From Thiobacillus denitrificans ATCC 25259 (GTDB lineage: Bacteria > Pseudomonadota > Gammaproteobacteria > Burkholderiales > Thiobacillaceae), in NCBI RefSeq assembly GCF_000012745.1, contig NC_007404.1:434001-498000 (forward strand): 64,000 nucleotides of DNA. Reading direction: 5' to 3'. This document shows, piece by piece, positions 39,902 to 52,946 of the stretch; position 1 is the stretch's first letter; each line of letters opens with the position of its first letter. Both the position numbers and the translations under genes were made by a program. Below the pieces are notes generated by a model. The model saw only the letters and a program-made list of their open reading frames with translations, was not told the origin of the DNA and ran no database searches.

Positions 39902-41020
39902 TCAGGCCGGATGGATCGCGCCGAGTATGCGTTCCCCGCATGCGCCTGTCACGGCAGGCAGGTTGCCGGCTTCGCCGTGCATCGTCTGCCGGGCGAGCCA
40001 AGCAAACGCGAGCGCCTCGACCCAATCCGGGTCGATGCCCAGGTCGGCAGTCGTCGTGACGCGGACGTGCGGGAGGAGCGCCGCGATGCGCCGCATCAAG
40101 GCGCCGTTGTGCGCGCCGCCGCCACAGACGTAGAGTTCTTGCGCGCCGCGGCACTCCTGCGTCACGGCGTCGCAGAGCGAGACGGCGGTAAATTCGAGCA
40201 GGGTGGCCTGTACCGTGCCCGGCTCGAGCCTCTGCCCTAGTCCGGCCAGCGTCGTGTCGAGACTTTCCAGGTTGAACTGCTCGCGCCCGGCGCTTTTCGG
40301 CGGGCGCTGCTCCAGGTAGGGGTGGCGCAGCAATGCTTGCAGGAGTCCGGCGGCCACGCTGCCCTCGGCGGCCCAACTCCCATCGCGATCGTACCGGCTT
40401 CCCTGATGCCGATGGATCCACGCGTCCATGAGCATGTTGCCCGGCCCCGTATCCCAGCCCCGGATCGGGCCATTCGGCGGAAGGTCCGTGATGTTCGCGA
40501 TCCCCCCGACGTTGGCAATGACCCGGTGAATCTCGGGATGGGCCAGCACGCGGGCGTGGAAGGCCGGGACCAGCGGCGCGCCCTGGCCGCCCGCCGCGAT
40601 GTCGCGGCTTCGGAAGTCCGAGACGACGGCGATGCCCGCGAGTTCGGCCAGCAGCGACGCGTTTCCGATCTGGATCGTATAGCCGTCCCCCGGCCGGTGG
40701 CGCAGGGTCTGGCCGTGGCAGCCGATCGCGCGGATTTTGGCCGGATCGATGCCCTCAAGCAGCGCTCCGACCGCTTCGGCGTAGAGACGTGCCAGAGCGT
40801 TGGCGGCAAGCGCCGCGAGATGGACTTCGTCGGCCTGCGGCGTATGGAGCGCGAGCAACTGCGCGCGCAGGTCGTCGGGATAATGGATGTATCGGGTACG
40901 GAGCAGGCGAACTTGGTTGCCGGTGCCGATCTCGGCCAGGACCGCGTCTATGCCGTCAAGGCTGGTGCCGGACATGAGGCCGACGTAGGGTTCGGCCTCA
41001 TGCGTGGGAACTGCGCTCAA
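39902..41020 (-). CDS. anmK: Anhydro-N-acetylmuramic acid kinase
   Basis: AnmK phosphorylates 1,6-anhydro-MurNAc during recycling of peptidoglycan fragments. The 372-residue product begins with GLMSGTSLDGIDAVLAEI, then has AIGCHGQTLRH, NVGGIANITDLPPNG and GWDTGPGNMLMDAW, the ASKHA sugar-kinase elements of this family. Its start overlaps the stop of the M23 peptidase gene by 4 bp, so the hydrolase and the recycling enzyme are made together. Confidence 0.95.
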   Translation of the reverse strand: MSAVPTHEAEPYVGLMSGTSLDGIDAVLAEIGTGNQVRLLRTRYIHYPDDLRAQLLALHTPQADEVHLAALAANALARLYAEAVGALLEGIDPAKIRAIGCHGQTLRHRPGDGYTIQIGNASLLAELAGIAVVSDFRSRDIAAGGQGAPLVPAFHARVLAHPEIHRVIANVGGIANITDLPPNGPIRGWDTGPGNMLMDAWIHRHQGSRYDRDGSWAAEGSVAAGLLQALLRHPYLEQRPPKSAGREQFNLESLDTTLAGLGQRLEPGTVQATLLEFTAVSLCDAVTQECRGAQELYVCGGGAHNGALMRRIAALLPHVRVTTTADLGIDPDWVEALAFAWLARQTMHGEAGNLPAVTGACGERILGAIHPA

Positions 41021-42333
41021 TCGAGTGCGGCGAGATTGGTGCCGCGCAGCAGGTGGAGTTTTTCAGACCAGGCGGCGGTCTGCTGGAGGAAGCGCGCGCG
41101 CTGCGCGTCGGCCAAGGGCGGCGACCCTGGCAGCTTGACGGTCATCGGGTTCTGCGGACGTCCGGCGATACGGACCTCGTAGTGGAGGTGCGGACCGGTT
41201 GAAGCCCCCGTCGAGCCGACATAGGCGATGAGCTGGCCCTGAGCGATGCTGCGCCCCGGGCGGATGCCGGTAGCGAAGGCGCTCAGGTGTGCGTAGTAGG
41301 TTTCGAATCCGTTGGGGTGTCGCAACACGACGAGATTGCCGTAGCCGCCGCGGCGCCCGGCAAAGACGACGGTCGCGTCGCCGGTGGCCTTGACCCGCGT
41401 GCCCGTCGGGGCGCCGAAATCGACGCCGGTATGGGCGCGGTGGAAGCCGTAAACCGGATGCTTGCGCGAGTTGCTGAAGCTCGAGGTTACGCGGGAAAAC
41501 TCGAGCGGCGAGCGCAGAAAGCCTTTCTTGAGCGACTCGCCCTCGGGCGTGTAGTAGTCCTCACGTCCGAACGGATCCTGGAAGAGCACGGCGCGATACG
41601 GCTTGCCGGCGTTGACGAACTCGGCTGCCAGCAGCTTGCCGGGCGAAACCGGTTCGCCGTTGCGATAGTTGACCGTATAAATCACCGAGAAGCTGTCGCC
41701 GCGGCGCAGGTCCTCGCGGAAGTCGAGATTCGTCGAGAACGTCTCGGCCATCTGGTCGGCGATCTTGTCCGGTATTCCGGCGGCGTCGGTGGCGCCGTAC
41801 AACGACAGCAGGATGCGGCCCGAGCGCATCACCACGCGAGTCTCCAGCGCGTCACTGGCCTCGGTCGCCACGTAGCCGTCGCCTTCCCGGGTCACGGTCA
41901 TTGTCGGCGCGCCGCGCCGCTCGAACCGCAGCGACACGAGCTGGCCGTCCTGGGTGGTCGTCGCCTGGATGCGCTTGCCGGCGCGGATTTCCGCCGCGAG
42001 CGGACGCAGCGCCTTGTTTGACACGAGCTGCTGGATCTCCAGGTCGTCAAGCTGCAGGCGGGCGAGCGCGCTCGAGAGCGTGTCGCCGGATTGGATGGTG
42101 CTCTCGCGCTCGAACGTCATGTCCCCGCTACCGGCGTAGGAAGCGGGCAGGGCGATGCCTTCGATGACCGTCTGCGGCGTAATGCTGTTGGTGTTGGTGT
42201 CGGGTGCAAGGCCGAAGGCCGCGACGACCCCAAACAACGGTAGGCTCGACAGCGTGACCAGGGTACGCAATTTGAAGCGGCGTTCCGCTCCCGTCATGCG
42301 ATCGGTTAAGATTCTCAGTTTGGTGAGCGGCAT
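41017..42333 (-). CDS. M23 family peptidoglycan metallopeptidase (MepM-like)
   Basis: This is a periplasmic zinc endopeptidase that cuts peptidoglycan cross-links. The 438-residue product has one N-terminal membrane segment (LVTLSSLPLFGVVAAFGLA), an OapA/LysM-like region around STIQSGDTLSSALARL, and a C-terminal LytM domain. Zinc ligands are in HTGVDFGAPTGT and HLHYEVR. It is upstream of and coupled to anmK, and divergent from tyrS. Confidence 0.92.
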   Translation of the reverse strand: MPLTKLRILTDRMTGAERRFKLRTLVTLSSLPLFGVVAAFGLAPDTNTNSITPQTVIEGIALPASYAGSGDMTFERESTIQSGDTLSSALARLQLDDLEIQQLVSNKALRPLAAEIRAGKRIQATTTQDGQLVSLRFERRGAPTMTVTREGDGYVATEASDALETRVVMRSGRILLSLYGATDAAGIPDKIADQMAETFSTNLDFREDLRRGDSFSVIYTVNYRNGEPVSPGKLLAAEFVNAGKPYRAVLFQDPFGREDYYTPEGESLKKGFLRSPLEFSRVTSSFSNSRKHPVYGFHRAHTGVDFGAPTGTRVKATGDATVVFAGRRGGYGNLVVLRHPNGFETYYAHLSAFATGIRPGRSIAQGQLIAYVGSTGASTGPHLHYEVRIAGRPQNPMTVKLPGSPPLADAQRARFLQQTAAWSEKLHLLRGTNLAALD

Positions 42334-42494
42334 GGACCGTTTCCCTTCTGTAATCGAGCCGGGAGTCTACCACAAATGCCCCTCGGCGACTTTTTTGAAT
42401 TCAAACAGCGGCTTACACACGCGTTTGAGCAAGCGGTGTTGCAGGATTACGGCCAGGATCGAGTGAAACTTGACCGGTGCGGGAGAGGAATTTG

Positions 42495-43685
42495 ATGGAG
42501 CACGCATTGCAGGAGATCAAGCGTGGCGCGGACGAACTGCTGGTCGAGGCCGAGCTCGTCGAGAAGCTGAAAACCGGGCGGCCGTTGCGCATCAAGGCAG
42601 GATTCGATCCCACGGCCCCCGATCTCCATCTTGGGCATACGGTCTTATTGAACAAGTTGCGACAGTTCCAGGTTCTCGGTCACCGGATTGTTTTCCTGAT
42701 CGGGGATTTCACCGGGATGATCGGCGACCCTACCGGCAAGAATGCGACCCGCCCGCCGTTGACGCGGGAGGCGGTCGCCGAGAACGCCAAGACCTATCAG
42801 GAGCAGGTATTCAAGGTGCTCGACCCGGCCTTGACCGAGGTGCGCTTCAACTCCGAGTGGATGGAAGGCTTGGGATCGGTCGGGATGATCCGGCTCGCGG
42901 CAACGCATACGGTCGCGAGAATGCTGGAGCGGGACGACTTCCAGAAACGCTACAGCAGCCAGAAGCCGATTGCGATCCACGAGTTCCTCTACCCCCTGAT
43001 CCAGGGTTACGACTCGGTCGAATTGAAGGCCGACGTCGAACTGGGCGGCACCGACCAGAAGTTCAACCTGTTGATGGGCCGGGAATTACAGAAGCACTAC
43101 GGGCAGCCGCCGCAGTGCATTCTGACCATGCCGCTTCTCGAGGGCACGGACGGCGTCAACAAGATGTCGAAGTCGCTCGGCAATTACATCGGGATCAACG
43201 AGGCGCCGGGGCAGATTTTCGGCAAGCTCATGTCGATTTCTGACGCGCTGATGTGGCGTTATATCGATCTGCTTTCGTTCGAGTCCATCGCCAGGATCGA
43301 AGGCTGGCGGTCCGACGTCGCGGCCGGCCTGAACCCGCGTGAGGTAAAGGTTGCGTTCGCGCAGGAAATCGTCGGCAGGTTCCACGGGGACAAGGCCGCA
43401 CGCGACGCTGTGGCCGAGTTCGAGGCGCGATTCCAGCGTGGGGTCTTGCCAGACGATATGCCCGAAGTGGATCTGCACGGCATTGACGGTGGCCTCCCGG
43501 TGCCGCAGCTGCTCAAGCAGGCGGGACTCGTTTCCAGCACCTCGGACGCGATCCGCCAGATCGCCGGCGGCGGGGTCAGGCTCGACGGCGAGCGGGTGAC
43601 GGACAAAGGCCAGAGCGTGCCCGCCGGCGCGACGGTCGTCGCGCAGGTCGGCAAGCGGAAATTCGCTCGCGTGACGGTCATTTGA
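42495..43685 (+). CDS. tyrS: Tyrosyl-tRNA synthetase
   Basis: TyrRS charges tRNA-Tyr. The 396-residue product has the HIGH-type motif HLGH in [16 protein letters not shown], the KMSKS motif in [11 protein letters not shown], and a C-terminal S4 domain ([11 protein letters not shown]). ATG at 42495 is chosen for the GGGAGAGG site 7 bp upstream; an in-frame GTG at 42477 is less likely. No terminator is seen after it: the rRNA promoter begins 21 bp downstream. Confidence 0.97.
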   Translation: MEHALQEIKRGADELLVEAELVEKLKTGRPLRIKAGFDPTAPDLHLGHTVLLNKLRQFQVLGHRIVFLIGDFTGMIGDPTGKNATRPPLTREAVAENAKTYQEQVFKVLDPALTEVRFNSEWMEGLGSVGMIRLAATHTVARMLERDDFQKRYSSQKPIAIHEFLYPLIQGYDSVELKADVELGGTDQKFNLLMGRELQKHYGQPPQCILTMPLLEGTDGVNKMSKSLGNYIGINEAPGQIFGKLMSISDALMWRYIDLLSFESIARIEGWRSDVAAGLNPREVKVAFAQEIVGRFHGDKAARDAVAEFEARFQRGVLPDDMPEVDLHGIDGGLPVPQLLKQAGLVSSTSDAIRQIAGGGVRLDGERVTDKGQSVPAGATVVAQVGKRKFARVTVI

Positions 43686-43705
43686 AAAAAGTTCTGCGAT
43701 AGCTG

Positions 43706-43733
43706 TTGACGAAGCTTTTTTGCTCTGTAGAAT
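43706..43733 (+). promoter_or_regulatory. rRNA promoter P1
   Basis: TTGACG at 43706-43711, a 16-bp spacer and TAGAAT at 43728-43733, followed by GCGCACCTCT. The short 16-bp spacer and GC-rich discriminator are usual for growth-rate and ppGpp controlled rRNA promoters. Confidence 0.8.
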
Positions 43734-43823
43734 GCGCACCTCTTCGATGAACAACGCAGTCGTGCGTCGAAGCAGTAACAAGGATTGACGCCGTTTAGAA
43801 GCGGCGGGTTTCGAAAATAAGTG

Positions 43824-43851
43824 TTGACGTATTCTGTAAGTTCTGTAGAAT
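43824..43851 (+). promoter_or_regulatory. rRNA promoter P2
   Basis: TTGACG at 43824-43829, a 16-bp spacer and TAGAAT at 43846-43851. Boxes and discriminator are identical to P1, 118 bp downstream of it; the 20 bases TCTGTAGAATGCGCACCTCT occur in both. Confidence 0.8.
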
Positions 43852-43901
43852 GCGCACCTCTCGAAACGGCGACGCTGAGTTGTGGTGTTGTTGCAATCGA
43901 T

Positions 43902-43914
43902 TGATCTTTAACAA
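43902..43914 (+). promoter_or_regulatory. boxA antitermination site (leader)
   Basis: TGATCTTTAACAA resembles the NusB/S10-binding boxA (TGCTCTTTAACAA in E. coli) in the leader before 16S. Confidence 0.75.
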
Positions 43915-43921
43915 TTTACAG

Positions 43922-43940
43922 CCGATAGGTGTGGGTGTTG
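43922..43940 (+). other. 5' arm of pre-16S processing stem
   Basis: The 19 bases here pair with 45621-45639 behind the 16S gene, all Watson-Crick except one G-U. This is the long helix that RNase III cleaves to release pre-16S. Confidence 0.8.
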
Positions 43941-44069
43941 TTGCGGCGGTCGGGCCTGGTTTTCCGGGCCTGACGACTAGCATAAATGCTCACACTTGAA
44001 TCAAGAGTCGCCGAGAGGCGGCTCGAGTTTGAGTTGAGCGCCGAAGTATTTGAAGTAATTGCAGTGATT

Positions 44070-45607
<1,538 letters not shown>

Positions 45608-45681
45608 GAGAAAGCTGCTGCAACACTCACACCTATCGGTTGTCGATAAGAAGCTGTTTCGATGGATGGAACGGCGAGACC

Positions 45682-45758
<77 letters not shown>

Positions 45759-45897
45759 GATAGCGTGGTGGCTTGGCCGGATGCTGATTGGCTCTGAACT
45801 TTGAGAGTCGAGCAGCGCAAGGCGCGAGACGCCGCCGTGTGCTGGTGCACACAAGGCGTTGAGCAACGCCGCGATGCGAAGGCTATCGAAGTTCAGA
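45759..45897 (+). other. Structured spacer between tRNA-Ile and tRNA-Ala
   Basis: The 139-nt spacer is closed by the perfect inverted repeat CTCTGAACTT (45792-45801) and AAGTTCAGAG (45889-45898), whose last base is the first base of tRNA-Ala. Inside are GTGTGC/GCACAC and GGCGTT/AACGCC hairpins. No gene is seen. Confidence 0.6.
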
Positions 45898-45973
45898 GGG
45901 GGATTAGCTCAGCTGGGAGAGCACCTGCTTTGCAAGCAGGGGGTCGTCGGTTCGATCCCGTCATCCTCCACCA
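45898..45973 (+). tRNA. tRNA-Ala (UGC)
   Basis: A 76-nt cloverleaf with acceptor GGGGGAT/ATCCTCC (one G-U), D-arm GCTCAGCTGGGAGAGC, anticodon stem CCTGCTTTGCAAGCAGG carrying TGC, T-loop GGTTCGATCCC and an encoded ACCA end. Confidence 0.97.
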
Positions 45974-46097
45974 CTATCCAGGGATCAGGGGTCGGGATTA
46001 AGGGTCGGGAAAAACGCAGTACCTATCTGTGTGAATCTGTGTGAATCGTAAGCAGTGAAGTCGCTGACTTTAGTGCTTACGCGTTATGCGTAACGGC

Positions 46098-46110
46098 TGT
46101 TCTTTAACAA
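46098..46110 (+). promoter_or_regulatory. boxA antitermination site (spacer)
   Basis: TGTTCTTTAACAA, close to the boxA consensus, lies in the 16S-23S spacer where enterobacteria also carry one. Confidence 0.75.
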
Positions 46111-46112
46111 TT

Positions 46113-46124
46113 TGGAAGAAGGTG
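46113..46124 (+). other. 5' arm of pre-23S processing stem
   Basis: TGGAAGAAGGTG pairs perfectly with CACCTTCTTCCA at 49366-49377. A second perfect 14-bp match, 46280-46293 with 49311-49324, continues into the first 23S helix. Together they form the RNase III substrate around 23S. Confidence 0.8.
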
Positions 46125-46292
46125 ATGCATTTGTGATGAATGCATCAACATGGGTTGAAATTGTATCGACCCTGTCACCTGGAATATTGGGTTCAGTGAT
46201 GAGCCTGATGCCGAGCTGGGTGGTGGGGTAGCAAACACATCTGTAATGCGAGACTGGATGATCGCAAGAGAATTCAGTCCTCAAAATTATAG

Positions 46293-49313
<3,021 letters not shown>

Positions 49314-49457
49314 ATAATTTTGAGAAGCAGTGCAAAGTGTGAAAGCACGGTACAGCTCAACCCAACACCTTCTTCCAGACACACCAAACGGTGTGATCGA
49401 ACAGCCAACCAGACAATCCGAATGCGGGATTGAGGACAACCTCTCTCCCCACCCCTT

Positions 49458-49573
49458 TGTCTGACGACCATAGCAGAGTGGAACCACCCCTTCCCATCCC
49501 GAACAGGACGGTGAAACGCTCCCGCGCCAATGATAGTAGGCATTCGCCTGTGAAAGTAGGTCATCGTCAGACT
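49458..49573 (+). rRNA. rrf: 5S ribosomal RNA
   Basis: About 116 nt closed by the terminal stem GTCTGACGA/TCGTCAGAC (49459 onward with 49564-49572). Conserved parts are CCCATCCCGAACAGGACGGTGAAACG, written here in two overlapping blocks CCCATCCCGAAC and GGTGAAACGC, and the GAAAGTAGG near the 3' end. It follows 23S by 144 bp with two small hairpins between. Confidence 0.95.
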
Positions 49574-49605
49574 CCTTATACCTCCGGCATCAACACCGGA
49601 TACCG

Positions 49606-49636
49606 AAAACCCCCTCCCACAAAGAGGGGGTTTTTT
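49606..49636 (+). terminator. rRNA operon terminator
   Basis: AAAACCCCCTC/GAGGGGGTTTT stem with a 7-nt loop and a T6 tail, about 32 bp after the 5S gene. Confidence 0.9.
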
Positions 49637-49689
49637 ATTGCGCGACGCGGGAACCGGAGCCGCGCGCTACAGCGATGTAGAATCGTCCC

Positions 49690-50685
49690 GTGCACACACG
49701 ACTCCACAAGGACCTTTTCCCGATCCTGCGCCGTCTCGGCGACGGCCGCTTCCACTCCGGAGAAGGGCTTGCCCAGGAATTCGGCCTCTCCCGCTCCACG
49801 GTTTTCAACGTGCTTGCCCAGGCCCAGGAAATGGGTCTCACGATCCATGCGGTCCGCGGCCGGGGCTACCAGGTCCCGCGCCCGGTCGAATGGCTCGACC
49901 GGCGAGCGCTCGAGCGGGCGCTCGGCGCCCGGGCGGCACGCTATTCGTTGCACCTGCTCGATGACGTCGAGTCGACCAATGCCTGCGTAATGAGCGCAGC
50001 GCTAGGGGGCGCCCCCGACGGCACGCTCTACTGCGCCGAGCATCAGGCAAACGGCAGGGGACGGCGCGGCAGGCGCTGGCATTCGGTGCTCGGCGGCGGG
50101 CTGACCTTTTCCCTGCTGTGCCGTTTCGAAACCGGATTGCAGTCGCTGGCCGGCCTGAGTCTTGCCGCGGGACTCGCCGTCGCGCGCGCCGTCAACCGTC
50201 ACAGCCGGCACCCGGCGCGTTTGAAGTGGCCGAACGACGTGTTGGTGGACCACCGGAAGCTCGCCGGGATACTCGTTGAAGTGCAGGGCGACATGCATGG
50301 GCCCGCTTTTGCGGTCATCGGTATCGGGATCAACGTGCGGCTCGACGCGGCACAAAGAGACGCGGTCGACCAGGCCTTGATCGATCTCGCCGAGATAGGC
50401 GTGACGGTCGGGCGCAACCGTTTGCTCGCGGACTGTTTACTCGAACTGGATACCGTCCTGGCGCAATTCCGCCAGCAGGGCTTCGCCGGCTTGCGTGAGG
50501 CGTGGCTCGCGCTCGACGCCTACGCCGGACGGTGCGTGACCCTCAGCCTGCCCGATGCGCGCAGCGTGAACGGCGTCGCCTCCGGCGTCGACGAAACGGG
50601 CGCCTTCCTGTTGCAGGCGCCAAACGCGAGCGTGGCGCCCTATAGCGGTGGCGAAATCAGCCTGCGTCTGGACGCGCGCCGATGA
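49690..50685 (+). CDS. birA: Biotin operon repressor / biotin-[acetyl-CoA carboxylase] ligase
   Basis: BirA attaches biotin to the BCCP subunit of acetyl-CoA carboxylase; long forms also repress biotin genes. The 331-residue product has an N-terminal winged helix (GEGLAQEFGLSRSTVFNVL). The ligase core shows VESTNACV, QANGRGRRGRRWHS, LKWPNDVLVDHRKLAGILVE and GIGINV, and an SH3-like C-terminal domain follows. The start is GTG at 49690, only 7 nt after a TAGAAT hexamer and with no ribosome binding site. Its stop overlaps coaX. Confidence 0.93.
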   Translation: MHTRLHKDLFPILRRLGDGRFHSGEGLAQEFGLSRSTVFNVLAQAQEMGLTIHAVRGRGYQVPRPVEWLDRRALERALGARAARYSLHLLDDVESTNACVMSAALGGAPDGTLYCAEHQANGRGRRGRRWHSVLGGGLTFSLLCRFETGLQSLAGLSLAAGLAVARAVNRHSRHPARLKWPNDVLVDHRKLAGILVEVQGDMHGPAFAVIGIGINVRLDAAQRDAVDQALIDLAEIGVTVGRNRLLADCLLELDTVLAQFRQQGFAGLREAWLALDAYAGRCVTLSLPDARSVNGVASGVDETGAFLLQAPNASVAPYSGGEISLRLDARR

Positions 50686-51416
50686 GCGGATGCCGTATCT
50701 TGCTCGACGCCGGTAACTCCAGCCTCAAGTGGGCCGTCGTCGAGGACGGAACATGGCTCGCCCGCGGCCGCAGCGACTACAGTGACCTGTCGGCCGTAGA
50801 GGCGGAATTGGACGCGGGGTCGGAATGCTTCATCGCGAGCGTGGCAAGCCGGGTCTACGAGGAGAAGCTGGCGGCCCTGCTGACGGCGGCCGGCTGTTCG
50901 GCCGTCTGGCTCAAAAGCGAAGCGGCTTTCGACGACGTGACGAACGACTATCGTGATCCGACACAGCTCGGCGTGGATCGCTGGATGGGTCTGGTCGCGG
51001 CGCGCGCGCGCCGACGCGCCCCGACGCTCGTCGTGTCGGCCGGAACGGCGATGACGGTCGACGCCTTGTCCGGCGACGGCAGCTTCCTCGGTGGACTCAT
51101 CGTGCCGGGGGTGGCGTTGATGCAGCGGTCCCTGCAACAGGGGACGGCGGGCGGCGCAGCCGCCGGTGGCGCGTGGCAGGCGTTTCCCCGTTGTACTGCG
51201 GATGCGGCATATAGCGGAATCATCGCCGCGCTATGCGGGGCCGTGGAGGGCCAGCACGTGCGGCTGGCGGCGCATGAGGGCATCTCGCCGGCCTGCCTGA
51301 TCACCGGCGGCGGGGCCGAGACACTGCTTCCGCATTTGGGGGTCGACGCCGAGCACGTGCCCACGCTCGTGCTCGAAGGTATCGAGCGCGTCGCGCGCGC
51401 AGGGGGGCGAGGATGA
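50682..51416 (+). CDS. coaX: Type III pantothenate kinase
   Basis: CoaX phosphorylates pantothenate, the first step of coenzyme A synthesis. The 244-residue product has LLDAGNSSLKWAVVEDG at the phosphate-binding N-terminus, YRDPTQLGVDRWMGLVAA with the catalytic aspartate, SAGTAMTVDAL and GGLIVPGV. It is coupled to birA upstream and to the SPOR gene downstream by 4-bp overlaps. The birA-coaX pair is common in betaproteobacteria. Confidence 0.95.
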   Translation: MSGCRILLDAGNSSLKWAVVEDGTWLARGRSDYSDLSAVEAELDAGSECFIASVASRVYEEKLAALLTAAGCSAVWLKSEAAFDDVTNDYRDPTQLGVDRWMGLVAARARRRAPTLVVSAGTAMTVDALSGDGSFLGGLIVPGVALMQRSLQQGTAGGAAAGGAWQAFPRCTADAAYSGIIAALCGAVEGQHVRLAAHEGISPACLITGGGAETLLPHLGVDAEHVPTLVLEGIERVARAGGRG

Positions 51417-52057
51417 AACGTCTGGCATGGTCCCTGCTGATCGCGAACGTGCTCGCGGCCGGTTTCTTCCTCGCACGCGATCACTGGCCGACGGCGAGCG
51501 CGCCGCACAGTGCACCTTTCAACGTCGACCGGCTCAGCCTTCGCCGCGGTGACGCACCGGCTGCGACCCCGCGGCCGAGTGCGCTGCCCGTCGAGGCCTT
51601 GTGCATCGAATGGCGGGGACTTGCGGCGGACGAATTCGCCCGGGTGCGCGAACAGTTGAAGACGATGGCCGGTGAGCGCGTCATGTCGTTCACCGAGATC
51701 CCCCTCGCCACGCGCCAATGGGTGCTTTTCCCGCCGCTGCCGAGCGCCGAGGCTGCCGCCGCGAAGGCGGATGAACTCGCGGCGGCGGGCGTGCAGGACG
51801 TCTTCGTCGTGCAGGACGGACCGTGGCGTAACGCGATTTCGCTCGGCCTCTACGGCAACGAGGAGGCGACCGCGCGGCGCGTGCGCGAACTCGAGGGCAA
51901 GGGGGTGTTCGGCACGCGGGTCGAACTGCTGCCGCGTCAAGGGACGGATTTCTACTTCGTGGTCCGCAGCGACGATCCCGACACGCTGAAAGACCTCGGC
52001 GCGATCAGGCAGGCGTATCCCAACAGCCAGCAGTCGCGCATCGCCTGTCCGCGCTGA
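51413..52057 (+). CDS. SPOR-domain protein
   Basis: The 214-residue product has a membrane anchor (RLAWSLLIANVLAAGFFLA) and a short linker. A C-terminal region with a SPOR-like pattern follows at about residues 105-200, including WVLFPPLPSAEAAAAKAD, QDGPWRNAISLGLYGNEE and YFVVRSDD. SPOR domains bind glycan strands stripped of peptides, usually at the division site. It overlaps coaX by 4 bp. The domain call is from pattern and would need a profile search. Confidence 0.75.
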   Translation: MKRLAWSLLIANVLAAGFFLARDHWPTASAPHSAPFNVDRLSLRRGDAPAATPRPSALPVEALCIEWRGLAADEFARVREQLKTMAGERVMSFTEIPLATRQWVLFPPLPSAEAAAAKADELAAAGVQDVFVVQDGPWRNAISLGLYGNEEATARRVRELEGKGVFGTRVELLPRQGTDFYFVVRSDDPDTLKDLGAIRQAYPNSQQSRIACPR

Positions 52058-52064
52058 AGCGGGG

Positions 52065-52946
52065 CTACGGAAAAAGGGAGCCGGAGCGCAGCAGGAAGTG
52101 AAGAACGATGCCGCCGAAGACCGCGGCGCCGAACCAGGTGTTGTGCAGGAACGCGCGGAAGCATTGGCGGGGATCGCGCTCCCGGATCAGCCGCAGGTGA
52201 TAGACGGCGATCGCTCCGGCCGCCGCCAGCCCCGCGTAATACCAGCCGCTGAAGTCGCGCAGCGCACCGACCCAGGCGAGCAGTGCGAGCGTCGCGGCAT
52301 AACAGAAGGCGATCGCCGTGAGATCGAAGCGGCCGAACGTGATCGCGGAGGTCTTGATGCCGATCTTGAGATCGTCCGCACGGTCGACCATCGCGTACTC
52401 GGTGTCGTACGCGATCGCCCAGAACACGTTTGCCGCCAGCAGGAGCCAGGCCTCGGCCGGCACCTCGCCCCACAGCGCCGCGTAGCTCATCGGGATGCCG
52501 AAGCCGAACGCGACGCCGAGATAGGCCTGGGGGATCGCAAAGAAGCGTTTCGTGAAGGGATAGCTCCCGGCAAGAAACAGCGCGATGAGCGAAAGCTTCA
52601 GCACCAGCGCATTCAAGGGCAGGATCAGCAGAAACGCGAGCAGCGACAGGCCGGCGGCGAGCAGCAGCGCTTCCTTCGGTGACACCTTGCCAGCAGCGAT
52701 CGGGCGGTCGCGCGTGCGCGCGACGTGCGGGTCGAAATCCCGATCCGCGTAATCGTTGACGACGCAGCCCGCGGACCGCATCAGCACGACGCCCATGACG
52801 AAAATCCACAGGATCAGCCAGTCCGGGTCGCCGTTGCTCGCGAGCCATTGCGCCCACAGCGTCGGCCAGAGCAGGAGCAGGATGCCGATCGGCTTGTCCA
52901 GCCGCGCCAGTTTTTCGTAAAGCGAGAGACGCTCGGTAAGTGTCAT
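52065..52946 (-). CDS. ubiA: 4-hydroxybenzoate octaprenyltransferase
   Basis: UbiA prenylates 4-hydroxybenzoate in ubiquinone synthesis at the inner membrane. The 293-residue product has about eight hydrophobic segments and the two aspartate-rich motifs that bind the diphosphate, NDYADRDFD near residue 64 and [12 protein letters not shown] near residue 185. Its start overlaps the ubiC stop by 4 bp, the ubiCA arrangement. Confidence 0.96.
   Translation of the reverse strand: MTLTERLSLYEKLARLDKPIGILLLLWPTLWAQWLASNGDPDWLILWIFVMGVVLMRSAGCVVNDYADRDFDPHVARTRDRPIAAGKVSPKEALLLAAGLSLLAFLLILPLNALVLKLSLIALFLAGSYPFTKRFFAIPQAYLGVAFGFGIPMSYAALWGEVPAEAWLLLAANVFWAIAYDTEYAMVDRADDLKIGIKTSAITFGRFDLTAIAFCYAATLALLAWVGALRDFSGWYYAGLAAAGAIAVYHLRLIRERDPRQCFRAFLHNTWFGAAVFGGIVLHFLLRSGSLFP

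Larger units (their letters stand above)
43686..44069 (+). other. rRNA operon promoter and leader region
   Basis: This 384-bp stretch has no protein gene. It contains two tandem promoters, a boxA antiterminator, the 5' arm of the pre-16S processing stem, and an 8-bp hairpin GAGTCGCC/GGCGGCTC (44005-44012 with 44017-44024). Confidence 0.85.
45974..46292 (+). other. tRNA-Ala to 23S spacer
   Basis: This 319-bp spacer holds a tandem ATCTGTGTGA repeat near 46024 and a long hairpin CGTAAGCA/TGCTTACG with inner AAGTC/GACTT (46047-46081). A second boxA and the 5' arms of the pre-23S processing stem follow. No protein gene is supported. Confidence 0.75.
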
